This document shows, one piece after another, positions 1 through 13,289 of a DNA stretch of 64,000 nucleotides (position 1 is its first letter; each line of letters begins with the position of its first letter). The notes under the pieces are model-generated. The model was not told where the DNA came from, did not search any database, and saw only the letters and a list, made by a program, of their open reading frames with translations. Origin of the DNA: CAIWHR01 sp963779805 (GTDB lineage Bacteria; Pseudomonadota; Gammaproteobacteria; Burkholderiales; Casimicrobiaceae). The position numbers and the translations under genes were made by a program. The DNA lies in contig CAVZZN010000011.1 of the NCBI GenBank assembly GCA_963779805.1, forward strand, positions 62,001-126,000. The letters run 5' to 3'.

Positions 1-915
1 GCGGGCCGCGTGGAGCGCACCATGTATGGCTGGCGCATCCGCTACGCGCTGCCGGACCCGGCGCCACTCGTGTCGATCGTGATGCTCACGCGCGATCGCG
101 CGGATCTGCTGCGCGCGTGCACCGGCAGCGTCCTGTCGCGCACGGCGTATGGGCGGTACGAGCTCGTGATCGTCGATCACGAATCGCGGGAGCCCGACGC
201 AATGCACCTCCTGGACGAGTTGCGCGCCGACCCTCGCGTGCGCATCGTGCCGTACGCGGGCCCCTTCAACTACTCGGCGCAATGCAATGCAGGTGTGCGG
301 CACGCACGAGGCGAGGTCGTGGTGCTGCTCAACAACGACGTTCAGGTGCTCGATGCCGACTGGCTCGACGAGCTGGCAGGCCACGCCGTCCAGCCCGATG
401 TGGCAGTCGTCGGCGCGTTGCTGCTGTATCCGAACCACACCATCCAGCACGCCGGCGTGATCGTGGGCCTGAACGGAACGGCAGATCGTCCCTACGTGGG
501 CTATCGCCAGGGCTACGCCGGCGTCGCGGGCCGCGCCCAGGCCGCGCAGGACGTCACCGCGGTAGTGACGGCCTGCGCCGCGATCCGCAAGCAGGTGTTC
601 GAGGAGATCGGCGGCTTCGACGAAACGCTGTGCGTGTCGCACAACGACGTCGACCTGTGTCTTCGTGCGATCGCGCACGGCTATCGCAACATCTTCACGC
701 CGCACGCCGAGCTGATCCATGCCGAAAGCGCATCGCGCGGGCTCGAAGTCGCGCCTGCGGAACTCGCACGCGTTGCGCGCGAAACCGCGATCTTCGAGGC
801 ACGGTGGGGCGCCTGGATGAAGGCCGATCCGACGTACAACCCGAACTTGGCCTTGGAGGGGAAGGCGTTCGCGCTCGCCTACCCGCCGAGGTCGAAATCC
901 GGGTCGACGCCCTGA
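1..915 (+). CDS. GT2 glycosyltransferase, 5' end outside window
   Basis: A family 2 glycosyltransferase, inferred to add sugars to a cell-surface polysaccharide from a nucleotide-sugar donor at the cytoplasmic face. The frame is open from base 1. The GTG at 10 would start just before the catalytic domain, so the gene probably begins upstream and only its C-terminal domain of about 300 residues is visible. The GT-A features are present in order: VSIVMLTRDR (first strand), LVIVDHES, FNYSAQCNAGVR, the metal-binding stretch LLNNDVQVLDADW, and the acceptor-side acidic stretch HNDVDLCLRA. This form is usual in multidomain O-antigen glycosyltransferases. It lies just downstream of the rrn operon and is transcribed towards it. 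The sugar it transfers cannot be predicted. Confidence 0.85.
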   Translation, partial: AGRVERTMYGWRIRYALPDPAPLVSIVMLTRDRADLLRACTGSVLSRTAYGRYELVIVDHESREPDAMHLLDELRADPRVRIVPYAGPFNYSAQCNAGVRHARGEVVVLLNNDVQVLDADWLDELAGHAVQPDVAVVGALLLYPNHTIQHAGVIVGLNGTADRPYVGYRQGYAGVAGRAQAAQDVTAVVTACAAIRKQVFEEIGGFDETLCVSHNDVDLCLRAIAHGYRNIFTPHAELIHAESASRGLEVAPAELARVARETAIFEARWGAWMKADPTYNPNLALEGKAFALAYPPRSKSGSTP

Positions 916-944
916 GCGTGCGCACGCGGTGGGCGGCGAAGTGC

Positions 945-975
945 AAACGCCCAACCGGGATGGGGTTGGGCGTTT
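945..975 (-). terminator. rrn operon terminator hairpin
   Basis: A perfect 12-bp inverted repeat (945-956 against 964-975, 7-nt loop) lies just past the 3' end of the 5S rRNA. The minus-strand arm ends in TTT. It also lies 29 nt after the stop of the upstream plus-strand glycosyltransferase, so it may end transcription from both sides. Confidence 0.75.
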
Positions 976-984
976 GGGGAGGGG

Positions 985-1100
985 TGCCTGACGATGACCT
1001 ACTTTCGCATGGGTAATCCACACTATCATCGGCGCGCCGCCGTTTCACGGTCCTGTTCGGGATGGGAAGGGGTGGGGCCAGCGGGCTATGGTCGTCAGAC
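985..1100 (-). rRNA. rrf: 5S ribosomal RNA
   Basis: Read on the minus strand, the sequence shows the proteobacterial 5S pattern: a terminal helix pairing CTGACGAC with GTCATCGTCAG, the CCCATCCCGAACAGG loop, GTGAAAC, and GCGCCGATGATAGTG. It is the last gene of the rrn operon, about 120 nt after the 23S. The ends are accurate to a few bases. Confidence 0.93.
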
Positions 1101-1221
1101 GTTGATCGTGGTCCGCGCGGGGCTGCAGCATGCCGTGGCGCGGGCCGGGCGGAAGAAGTAAAGGGGGGTTGGATGGCGTTTCGCAAACAGCCTGACGCGG
1201 CGCGATGCGCAGCGTTATGGG

Positions 1222-4117
<2,896 letters not shown>

Positions 4118-4298
4118 CCCATAACGCTGCGCACTGCTGACACAGCAGCCGCGTTACAGGCGTTTGCGATTGACCCACCGCCCCCGACTAAGGGAACCGC
4201 GGGCCTCGATACAATCCAACCCATCTCGCACCACGCCCACTCGAGCAGCTGTCGCCACCCGAGCCCGCGCGGCGCGAGATTCTTTACTTCTTCCTGAT

Positions 4299-4310
4299 TG
4301 TTAAAGAGCA
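4299..4310 (-). promoter_or_regulatory. boxA antitermination site before 23S
   Basis: On the minus strand this reads TGCTCTTTAACA, the rrn boxA consensus bound by NusB/NusE to keep RNA polymerase resistant to Rho. It lies in the spacer between tRNA-Ala and 23S, about 180 nt before the 23S 5' end, as is usual for rrn operons. An identical copy precedes the 16S. Confidence 0.85.
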
Positions 4311-4384
4311 ACCGATCCTGGCAAGGAGCCAGAACCAAGCACGCGCGCTGCGCACACGCTTGGTTATGGTCCCTGGGGAGAGAA

Positions 4385-4460
4385 TGGTGGAGCTGGACGG
4401 GATCGAACCGACGGCCTCCTGCTTGCAAAGCAGGCGCTCTCCCAACTGAGCTACAGCCCC
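4385..4460 (-). tRNA. tRNA-Ala (TGC)
   Basis: A 76-nt tRNA in the 16S-23S spacer. The acceptor stem GGGGCTG pairs with CAGCTCC (one G-U pair) and the CCA end is encoded. The anticodon loop CTTTGCAAG gives anticodon TGC, and the T-loop GGTTCGATC is canonical. Confidence 0.97.
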
Positions 4461-4515
4461 GATCCGGCGCTCGCGCTCGATCTGGCCCGCAGGCCGGCCC
4501 CGGCCGCGCCGGGGG

Positions 4516-4592
4516 TGGTGGGTCTGGATGGATTCGAACCATCGACCCCCGCCTTATCAAGACGGTGCTCTAACCAACTGAGCTACAGGCCC
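4516..4592 (-). tRNA. tRNA-Ile (GAT)
   Basis: A 77-nt tRNA just after the 16S. The acceptor stem GGGCCTG pairs with CAGACCC, CCA is encoded, the anticodon loop CTTGATAAG gives anticodon GAT, and the T-loop GGTTCGAAT is canonical. Ile followed by Ala is the standard spacer order. Confidence 0.97.
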
Positions 4593-4684
4593 GCTTGCCA
4601 GCTCGCCCGACGGCAAACAACCGATAGGTTGTGGGTACGCGAGAATCCGGGTGGCGCCACCTGCCGGTGACCACTGATTCCGAG

Positions 4685-6213
<1,529 letters not shown>

Positions 6214-6483
6214 AAAAGCTCGATCTTCTACAAGTAACTCAATCGACGTTGGCCCTGCCCCGTCCCGACCTCGCGGCCAGAACAGAACAAGACTTTTTGC
6301 GTCGGTGTGAGCACTTCGGTTCCGTCGATCACCCAGTCCACCCCCGCAGCTCGCGCCACGAACGGCGCCCCAGGCACCCAAAAACCCGTGCACCCACACC
6401 TATCGGTTGTCAGTTGTTAAAGAGCAGGCTGCTTTTTCGAAGCCGGTTGCAGTGCAGCCGGTGATGAGCAGCGAAGAGGCGAA
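6214..6483 (-). other. rrn leader (promoter to 16S)
   Basis: This 270-nt stretch lies between the rrn promoter and the mature 16S 5' end and has no gene on either strand. It holds the boxA site at 6415-6426. The rest should be transcribed leader containing the 16S processing-stem strand, which I did not map. Confidence 0.7.
6415..6426 (-). promoter_or_regulatory. boxA antitermination site in rrn leader
   Basis: The minus strand reads TGCTCTTTAACA, followed by ACTGAC. It lies about 60 nt downstream of the predicted rrn promoter and 200 nt before the 16S, the usual place for NusB/NusE recruitment. Confidence 0.87.
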
Positions 6484-6512
6484 ATTCTAGCGGAAGCAGT
6501 GCAGCAATGCAA
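6484..6512 (-). promoter_or_regulatory. rrn operon sigma-70 promoter
   Basis: On the minus strand the -35 hexamer TTGCAT (6507-6512) and the -10 hexamer TAGAAT (6484-6489) are separated by exactly 17 bp. A GC-rich discriminator (TTCGCC) follows, as expected for a growth-rate-regulated rRNA promoter. A second, more upstream promoter inside the end of the acyltransferase gene cannot be excluded. Bases 6513-6657 hold nothing else that I recognise. Confidence 0.75.
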
Positions 6513-6657
6513 GTATTTCCACGCGCCGCTCACCTCATGCGGCAAGTGCGACGAACGCGTCGACGCTCACACCGCGGATGCCGATCCGGTCGCCCCGAAG
6601 CACTCCGACGAAGCATGTCGTCGACTGGCTGGGCCGAGGCCGCATCACGCCTTCGGT

Positions 6658-7524
6658 TCACGCGCGGGCCGGCTCCGTGCGCGGGTATTTCCACTTCCGG
6701 TGCACCCAGAGCCAGTCGGCGGGGCTCGTGCGGATCTCCGCTTCCAGCGCGCGGGCGTACCGCTCGATGATGAGGCCGCCGGTGGCGCGATCGTAGGGCG
6801 GCTCGGCGAGCAACTGGAAGTGCGCCGTGTACCGGCCTTTCCCGATCCGGCGCATGGTTACGAACAGCACGGGCGCCCGCAGGATGCGCGCCATCTTGTC
6901 GGCCCCGGTGTAGAAGGCCGTTTCGCGGTGCAGGAACCACGTCCAGTGCTTGTCTTCCTTGCGCATCGGTGTCTGGTCGGCCACGAGCGCATAGGCTCGC
7001 GCCTCGCGCCGGCGGCGCAGCACCTCGTGCAGGAAGCTCTTCGCGGGGATCGGATTGCCGCCGAAACGTGCGCGGGCATCGCGCAGGAAGCGGTCGACCG
7101 CACGGGCGCGCTGCGGCTTGTACACGGCGTCGATCGGCACGTCGAGCTGCGCAGCCGCGCCGGTCAGCAGCCACTCCCAGTTGCAGAAGTGGCCCGTCAG
7201 CACGATCACCGACTGCCCCCGCCGCACGTATTGCATGAGAAGCTCGGGATTCTCGAACCGCACCCGCTTTCGCATGTCCTCGCGCGAGGCGGTGAACCCG
7301 TGCAACGCCTCAGCCACGAGCACGCCAAGGTTGCGATAGGATTGCCGCAGGAGCTGCCCGATCTCCAGCTCGCCCTTCTCCGGGAAGGCGCGGCGCAGAT
7401 TGTCGGCGGCAAGGTCGCGGCGCCAGCGCAGAACCTCGAACACGATGATGTACGCCAGCCAGCCGATCCCGTACAGGATCGGCAACGGCACGCGGCTGAG
7501 GGCGTTGAGCAGCAATCCCGTCAT
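6658..7524 (-). CDS. lpxL: LpxL/HtrB-family lipid A acyltransferase
   Basis: Predicted late acyltransferase of lipid A synthesis. It transfers an acyl chain from acyl-ACP to a Kdo-lipid A precursor at the inner face of the cytoplasmic membrane. It is 288 aa from the ATG at 7524, the usual length. A hydrophobic N-terminal anchor (about residues 12-30) is followed by the family catalytic HX4E motif, His112 and Glu117 within GHFCNWEW. Further conserved stretches are VYKPQ (glycerolipid side) and the C-terminal WLWVHRKWKYP. An upstream in-frame start at 7575 would overlap the divergent gene and adds no domain. The neighbouring phosphopantetheinyl transferase acts on carrier proteins, which fits an acyl-carrier context. 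LpxL and LpxM specificity cannot be separated by eye. Confidence 0.88.
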   Translation of the reverse strand: MTGLLLNALSRVPLPILYGIGWLAYIIVFEVLRWRRDLAADNLRRAFPEKGELEIGQLLRQSYRNLGVLVAEALHGFTASREDMRKRVRFENPELLMQYVRRGQSVIVLTGHFCNWEWLLTGAAAQLDVPIDAVYKPQRARAVDRFLRDARARFGGNPIPAKSFLHEVLRRRREARAYALVADQTPMRKEDKHWTWFLHRETAFYTGADKMARILRAPVLFVTMRRIGKGRYTAHFQLLAEPPYDRATGGLIIERYARALEAEIRTSPADWLWVHRKWKYPRTEPARA

Positions 7525-7553
7525 GCGCGCACCGGGGCACATCCAATCATCAC

Positions 7554-8282
7554 GTGAACCAACGAAACTCTCCATTCGCGGGACACGTCGGTCCCGAGCC
7601 GCAGTTGATCGAGTTCGCGCCGCTCGCCTGTCGCGTGGGCGTGTGGCGCTGCGACCTGCGCGATGCAGCCTCGACGGCGGCGCGGATCGGGCAGTGGCTT
7701 TCGCCTGAAGAGCGAGCGCGCGCGGCGCGCTTCGGCAGCGTCGAGCTACGCGAAAGATACATCACCGGCCGGGCATCGCTTCGGGGCGTGCTTTCGACGT
7801 ACGTCGGCGCAGATCCCGATCGTGTTCCGATCGCGCGCGGCCCTCGCGGCAGACCGTACCTGCAACGAACCGTCGGTCCCGACTTCAACGTCACGCACAC
7901 CGGCATGATGGCGGTGTTCGCGATCGGCTTCGGCCTGCCGGCAACGCAGCGCGTGGGCATCGACATCGAGAGCGCCGCTCGCGCCGTCAACGTGCAGCGC
8001 CTCGCGCGCAAGCTTCTCACCGACGACGAGCGTCGTGCCGTGGCAACGCTGAGCGCGGACCATGGGCGCCGGCGTTTCCTCGAGACGTGGACCTGCAAGG
8101 AGGCGATGAGCAAGGCGACGGGCGACGGCCTGCGTGCGCCTTTCGGCCGCATTGCCGTCGAGCCGCACGACGCGCTGCGCGTCATCGCCGGACCCGCACC
8201 CTACGTTCCGGATGCGTGGCAATTGCATCGCGTACCCATCGGCGACGATTACATCGTGACCGTCGCGCTGTGGCAAACGTGA
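7554..8282 (+). CDS. 4'-phosphopantetheinyl transferase (Sfp/AcpT type)
   Basis: Transfers the phosphopantetheine arm from coenzyme A to a serine of acyl- or peptidyl-carrier proteins. It is 242 aa with a GTG start, the size of two-lobed Sfp-type enzymes rather than the about 125-aa AcpS. Visible signatures are FNVTHT (residues 111-116), the magnesium site VGIDIES (Asp137, Glu139), and WTCKEAMSKATG (Trp179, Lys182, Glu183). The start has no obvious Shine-Dalgarno sequence and is only 29 bp from the divergent lpxL start, so its exact N-terminus is uncertain. Its carrier-protein partner is not in the window. Confidence 0.9.
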   Translation: MNQRNSPFAGHVGPEPQLIEFAPLACRVGVWRCDLRDAASTAARIGQWLSPEERARAARFGSVELRERYITGRASLRGVLSTYVGADPDRVPIARGPRGRPYLQRTVGPDFNVTHTGMMAVFAIGFGLPATQRVGIDIESAARAVNVQRLARKLLTDDERRAVATLSADHGRRRFLETWTCKEAMSKATGDGLRAPFGRIAVEPHDALRVIAGPAPYVPDAWQLHRVPIGDDYIVTVALWQT

Positions 8283-8330
8283 TGCACGCCCGCGAGCGGG
8301 CTGTATGACCACGACGCGGCCTTCTGCCGC

Positions 8331-8359
8331 GCGACAGCGCCGGCGAGCAGGCGGATAAT
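8331..8359 (+). promoter_or_regulatory. possible promoter of small cytochrome c gene
   Basis: GCGACA (8331-8336) and GATAAT (8354-8359) are 17 bp apart, about 95 nt before the cytochrome start. Each matches the sigma-70 consensus at four or five of six positions. This is a weak, sequence-only call. Confidence 0.35.
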
Positions 8360-8452
8360 CTCGAATGACGCCGCGGCATTCGGTTCAGCGTCCGCGCGTT
8401 TGAGCGGCCGGTTCCGCCTATGCCGGTCATGGCCCAACACGGGAGCACACAC

Positions 8453-8719
8453 ATGAAGTCGATTGCAATCGCACTATTCGCGGCCGCCTCGCTCGTTGCA
8501 GCGGGTGCCGCATACGCACAGGAAGATCTGGCGAAAGCCAATGGATGCCTGAACTGCCACAAGGGCGACAAGGACCTCAAGACGGTGATGGCCAAGCACA
8601 AGGGCAAGCCGGATCAGATCCAGGCTGCCATCACCAAGGTGACGTCGGGCAAGGGTCACATGGCCGTGAAGGCCAAGCCCGAGGATGTGAAGGCGATCGT
8701 GGAGTGGGCAGCGAAGTAA
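8453..8719 (+). CDS. small periplasmic class I cytochrome c
   Basis: An 88-aa precursor with a signal peptide (residues 1-22, cleavage after AYA). It carries one haem attachment site CLNCH (Cys32, Cys35, His36). Met70 in GKGHMAVKA is the likely sixth ligand, followed by the usual C-terminal helix EDVKAIVEWA. This resembles the c551/c552 electron carriers, but the lysine-rich middle lacks the common K-x-x-G-P segment. The start at 8453 is chosen because it begins the signal peptide. The gene stands alone, closed by a strong terminator, so its redox partner cannot be inferred from context. Confidence 0.85.
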   Translation: MKSIAIALFAAASLVAAGAAYAQEDLAKANGCLNCHKGDKDLKTVMAKHKGKPDQIQAAITKVTSGKGHMAVKAKPEDVKAIVEWAAK

Positions 8720-8737
8720 CGCTCACACTCGCCGAAT

Positions 8738-8773
8738 AAACGCAGAAGGCCCGGCATCGGGCCTTCTGCGTTT
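8738..8773. terminator. bidirectional rho-independent terminator
   Basis: A perfect 16-bp stem (8738-8753 against 8758-8773) with a 4-nt loop GCAT starts with AAA and ends with TTT, so it can act in both directions. It separates the convergent cytochrome c and CBS-protein genes. Confidence 0.88.
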
Positions 8774-8796
8774 CGCGACGACGGAAGATCGTGCGA

Positions 8797-9279
8797 TCAG
8801 GTCGAGCCCTGGATCGTGCGAATCGCGTCCTCGGCGCGCGCGCGGATCACGCCACCGCGACCTTCGTGCGCAATCGGCTCGTCCGGCAACACCAGCCACG
8901 ACATGAGGTCGCGCACGGACACGAGCCCCTTGGGCTGCTCGCCATCCTCGACGAGAAGGTGGCGGTGACCATATTCGACCATCAGGCGCAGCGCTTCCTC
9001 CACCGTCGCGGCGGACGATACGCGGCGCACGTCCCGGCTCATGACGCTCGCGATGGGCGTGGTCTTGGCATCCTTCGCCTCGTCGACGACACGGCGCATG
9101 AGGTCGCGCTCGGTGAAGATGCCATCCACGCCGCCATTGGGCTTGCGCACGATGACGGCGCCCACGCCGTTGCGACTCATGAGCCGCACCGCATCGGCGA
9201 CGGTGGCCGAAGCGGTCACCGACACGAGTTCCTGGATCTTCTTGCGCTTGAGCACGTCGCTTAAGGGCTGAGTGATCAT
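8797..9279 (-). CDS. two-CBS-domain protein
   Basis: A 160-aa cytoplasmic protein made almost entirely of two CBS domains (about residues 8-65 and 72-132), which usually bind adenosyl nucleotides and act as energy or redox sensors. Typical CBS stretches are visible: TVADAVRLMSRNGVGAVIV with GIFTERDL in the first, and TVEEALRLMVEYGHRHLLV with GLVSVRDL in the second. The ATG at 9279 is the first start preceding the conserved region; the open frame runs much further upstream but that part has no recognisable protein character. No effector domain is attached, so its target is unknown. Confidence 0.85.
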   Translation of the reverse strand: MITQPLSDVLKRKKIQELVSVTASATVADAVRLMSRNGVGAVIVRKPNGGVDGIFTERDLMRRVVDEAKDAKTTPIASVMSRDVRRVSSAATVEEALRLMVEYGHRHLLVEDGEQPKGLVSVRDLMSWLVLPDEPIAHEGRGGVIRARAEDAIRTIQGST

Positions 9280-9486
9280 GTCGAAAGTCTCCGCATGAGA
9301 GAGGTAGGCGGTCGGCAGCGGGAACGCACCGCATCTGCCGATGCACGTGCGCACGCGCACACCCTGGCATCGCAGGATAAACCCTTTTAGCGCCCGACCG
9401 CCCGCTCGGGCTTGATTTATGTCGCCTCCGGCGCGAGTGCTGCACGGCACAATCGAATCGATCCCTGCAGCCGCGAAGGAGTTCCC

Positions 9487-10002
9487 TTGACCTCTCGCCG
9501 CACACCGTCCCAGGCCTCGCTGCGCACCGAACCTCTCACCGCCGCTTCCGTCTCGTGGCTCCCGCGCACGGGGCGCATCCACACCCTTGCATGGGTCGCT
9601 CTGCTCCTGCTGCTCACGCTTGCGGTTCAACGCAACGCGGGCGCTGCAGAGCTCGGACCTGCGCCGCAGTTCGATGCGCCCCAGGACACGACCGGCTGGA
9701 CATTCGAGAACGTGCCGAAGGCCGGCCCGACACGCAGCCAGGTCGCGTCGCTCTACAAGACGGTCGCGTGGTACATGGGCGCCTCGGGCGCGCTCGCCGA
9801 CTTCGACTTCTTCGTGTCGGTCCCGCTCGCGGCGTGGCAGCTCGGCAGCGTGGGCGACTACAACCTCGACGGGCACGACGATCTCATGTGGTATGCGACG
9901 GCTGACGGCAGCGTGGTGCGCTGGTTGATGCATGGCCGCCACGTTGCACCCACGACGGAAACGGTGTCCGGCGTCGGAACGGGCTGGCAGATGGTGCCGT
10001 AA
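9487..10002 (+). CDS. secreted short paralogue of NHL/FG-GAP protein tail
   Basis: A 171-aa protein of unknown function. The start is TTG at 9487 because AAGGAG (9476-9481) lies 5 nt upstream. After a basic stretch there is a hydrophobic segment (IHTLAWVALLLLLTLAV) and a likely cleavage near AGA/AEL. The last 75 residues, from GALADFDFF to VGTGWQMVP, are nearly the same as the end of the large propeller protein at 10222-13285. They contain one calcium-binding-like FG-GAP repeat (DYNLDGHDDLMW). The NHL and other FG-GAP repeats are absent. It looks like a partial duplication of the neighbour rather than a complete propeller. Confidence 0.7.
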   Translation: MTSRRTPSQASLRTEPLTAASVSWLPRTGRIHTLAWVALLLLLTLAVQRNAGAAELGPAPQFDAPQDTTGWTFENVPKAGPTRSQVASLYKTVAWYMGASGALADFDFFVSVPLAAWQLGSVGDYNLDGHDDLMWYATADGSVVRWLMHGRHVAPTTETVSGVGTGWQMVP

Positions 10003-10221
10003 GCGCCGTGCGACCCGCATGCGACGCGCGTATCGGCGCGCATCGACCAAGTCTGCGATACTCGCCTCGGGCCCATACGGAATGCAGCTTGCTTTGACCC
10101 GCAAGCCGGCTTCTGCGTCGGGTCGTTTGCGCATTCTGTGATCAACAACAGCGACTCGCGATCGATGGCACCGAGCGCGAGGATTGCCGCGCCCGCAGGC
10201 GCGTTTCGGAGTCGAAGCCTC

Positions 10222-13200
10222 ATGAACACCATCAACACCGGCCTTCCGCGACGGGTGTTTCGAACGATGATCTCCCTCGCACGTGCGCCGGCGGTGCTGC
10301 TCGGCCTGCTCTGCCTGGTGTCGACGTGGCTGCCGCCCGCTGCGCAGGCGCAAAGCGTCGTCACGTACGCCGGCGGCTTCACCGGCGATGGGGGTGTTGC
10401 GACGGCGGCAGTGCTGGTGAGCCCGCAGGCCGCCGCCCTGGACAGCTCGGGCAATCTGTACATCGCCGACACGCGCAACCAACGCATCCGCAAGGTCGCA
10501 TCGAACGGCACGATCAGCACGGTGGCGGGCACCGGTTTCGCGGGATTCTCGGGCGACGGCGGGACGGCGACTTCCGCGATGCTCAACTACCCGCGCGGCG
10601 TTGCCGTCGACACCAGCGGCAACGTCTACATCGCCGACACCGGCAACAACCGGGTGCGCAAGGTCACACCGGCGGGCATCATCAGCACGGTCGCCGGCAC
10701 GGGTGCCGCGGGTTTCTCCGGCGATGGCGGTCTCGCCACCGCCGCTGCGCTGCAGCGATCCGACGGGCGTCGCGGTGGATGCGGCCGGAAATCTCTACAT
10801 CGCCGACAGCAGCAATTACCGGATTCGCGCCGTGGTCGCGTCGACGGGCAACATCGGCACCGTGGCCGGCAACGGCACGCCCGGCTCCTCGGGCGATACC
10901 GGACTTGCGACGGCAGCACAGCTCGAGCCGATTGCAGTCGCGATCGAAACCGGCGGTGCGCTGTACATCGCCGACGCGAACAACAACCGGATCCGCAAGG
11001 TGACCGGTGGAATCATCACCACGCTCGCCGGCAACGGTACGGCCGACTACACCGGCGACAACGGCCCTGCGATTTCGGCGACGCTCAACGACCCGGAAGG
11101 GGTCGCCGTCGACGGCTCGGGCAACGTGTACATCGCGGACCACAGCAACTCCGTGCTGCGCAAGGTCGCGTCCGGCACGATCACCACGGTGGCCGGCACC
11201 GGGACGAACGGCTTCTCCGGCGACAACGGATCGCCAACCGCAGCAGCGTTGTCGACCCCCGTGGGTGTCGCCGTGGATACCGCGGGCAACGTCTATGTTG
11301 CCGATACCGGCAACGCGCGGGTGCGCAGGATCGCGAGCAATGTCATCGCGACCGTCGCGGGCAGCGGCTTCTCCGGCGGAGATGGCAACGCGGTGGGCGC
11401 ATCGGCGCTTTTCGGTCCGAGCGGCGTCACCATCGACAGCGCAGGCAACGTGTACATCGTCGACAGCGACACGGGACGCGTGCGAATCGTCACGTCGGGA
11501 GTGATCGATGCCGTCGCCGGCAACGGGACGAACAGCACGTTCTCCGGCGACAACGGGCCTGCCATCGCGGCATCGCTGTACAGCCCGCGCGATACCGCGA
11601 TCGACAGCGCAGGCAACGTCTACATCGCGGATGCGTACAACAATCGCGTGCGCAAGGTCAGCGGGGGCGTCATCACGACGATCGCCGGCACGGGCGCGCA
11701 GTCCTTCTCGGGCGACAACGGACCTGCAACGGCGGCAGCGCTCGACACTCCGCAGGCCGTCGCGGTCGATGCCGCCGGCAACGTGTACATCGCCGACTAC
11801 GGCAACGATCGCATCCGCATGGTGTCCGCGAGCAACGGCAACATCAGCACGATCGCGGGCGGTGGCACGCCCGCCTCGCCGCCCGGTGACGGCGGAAGCG
11901 CGACGGGCGCATCGCTGCAATCCCCGACGGGCGTGGCGCTGGATGCGGCGGGCAACCTGTACATCGCGGATAGCGGCCACCATCGCGTGCGAAAAGTGAC
12001 TACACCCAGCAACGTCGGCACCAGCATCATCACGACGGTCGCCGGCAATGGCAGCCCCGGCTTCTCGGGCGACGGCGGCGCGGCGACGGCCGCATCGCTG
12101 AGCAGTCCGCAAGGCCTCGCACTCGACGGCGCGGGCAACCTCTACATCGCGGATTTCGGCAACGTGCGCGTGCGCAAGGTCAGGGCCGGGACGGGCGTGA
12201 TCAACACGATCGCGGGCAGCGGATTCCAGGGCTTCTCCGGCGACGGAGGACCCGCAACGCAGGCGAGCTTCTCGTCGCTCTCCGACGTTGCGGTCAACGC
12301 GGGCGGCGACGTGCTGATCGCCGACTACGACAACAACCGCGTGCGCATGGTGCTGAAGCCGACGGCCAAGAGCGACTTCAATGCCGACGATCGGACCGAC
12401 GTGTTCTGGCGTCATTCCGACGGCATCAACGCGACCTGGACGATGACCGGAAGCGGTCCCGCGCAATTCGCCGCGGGCTTCCTGCCGGGCGTGTCGCCTG
12501 CGCAGGGCTGGGCGCCGATCGCCACCGGCGACGTGAACGGGGACGGCATCGTCGACGTGATCTGGTTCCAGCAGGCGACGGGCCAGATCGCGATCTGGCT
12601 CATGAACTCGCCAACCAGCATCGGAAGCGCAACGTTCCCGGGAAGCGTCGGCGCAAGCAGCACCTGGGTGCTCACCGCCGTGGGCGACGTCAACGGCGAC
12701 GGCCGCGCGGATCTCGTATGGCGCGACAGCGCCGACGGTCACCTGCTCGTGTGGTCCATGAGCACGAGCGGCACGCTCGCCGGCACGCAGGACTACGGCA
12801 ACGTGCCGGCCTCGTTCGAGCTTTACGGCATCGGCGATTTCAACGGCGACGGCATCGGCGATCTGCTGTGGTTCGAGCCCGCGGACGGCGTCGTCGCGAT
12901 ATGGATGATGGCAGGCGACGGCAGCTTCACTGCAAGCTTCCCCGGTGCGGTCGGTCCGGGCAGCAGCTGGCGTCCGTATCGCATCGCCGATCTCGATGGC
13001 GACGGCATGAGCGACATCTTCTGGCGCGACCCGTCGACCGGGATGGCTGCGGCGTGGTACGTCGACGCCGGTGCCCTCGCCGACTACGACTTCTTCGTCT
13101 CGGTGCAAATCGCGGACTGGACGCTCGGCACGGCGGGCGATTTCGATCTCGACGGGCGCGACGATCTCATGTGGTACGGCCCAGTCAACGGCAGCGTCGT

Positions 13201-13285
13201 GCGCTGGATGATGCACGGTCGCCACTTGGCGCCCACGATGGAAACCGTGTCGAGCGTCGGGACGGGATGGCAGATGGTGCCGTAG
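10222..13285 (+). CDS. secreted NHL-repeat/FG-GAP protein, frameshifted
   Basis: A predicted exported beta-propeller protein of about 1020 aa with no catalytic motif. A hydrophobic signal (APAVLLGLLCLVSTWL, cut after AQA) is followed by 12 NHL repeats of about 53 residues, each with GNxYIADxxNxRVRKV and TVAGxGxxGFSGDxGxAT. After residue 710 there are six FG-GAP-like repeats built on DxNxDGxxDxxW. The ATG at 10222 is one of several possible starts; 10165 and 10267 are alternatives. The reading frame changes by +1 between 10750 and 10765, at the end of the second repeat, and the repeat pattern continues without loss. An unbroken protein is therefore likely in the organism. It ends 4 nt before gmhB. 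Confidence 0.8.
10370..12360 (+). repeat. 12 tandem NHL-coding repeats
   Basis: About 2 kb of direct coding repeats with a period of roughly 155-175 bp. The best conserved DNA cores encode GGCAACGTGTACATCGC and TTCTCCGGCGACAACGG-like stretches. Units differ mostly at third positions, indicating old duplications kept by selection. There are no identical spacers or short palindromes, so this is not CRISPR. Confidence 0.85.
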
Positions 13286-13289
13286 TGCG

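Noticed and set aside
9392..9418. Hairpin GCCCGA/TCGGGC followed by TTGATTT as a terminator
   Set aside because: The stem is only 6 bp and no plus-strand gene ends upstream of it; a role cannot be supported.
8797..10482. CBS protein as the C-terminal domain of a 561-aa protein
   Set aside because: The upstream 400 residues are the antisense of two other genes and have no protein character; ATG 9279 gives a normal two-CBS protein.
10370..12360. Tandem repeats considered as a CRISPR array
   Set aside because: The period is about 160 bp, units are coding and diverged, and there are no unique spacers or cas genes.
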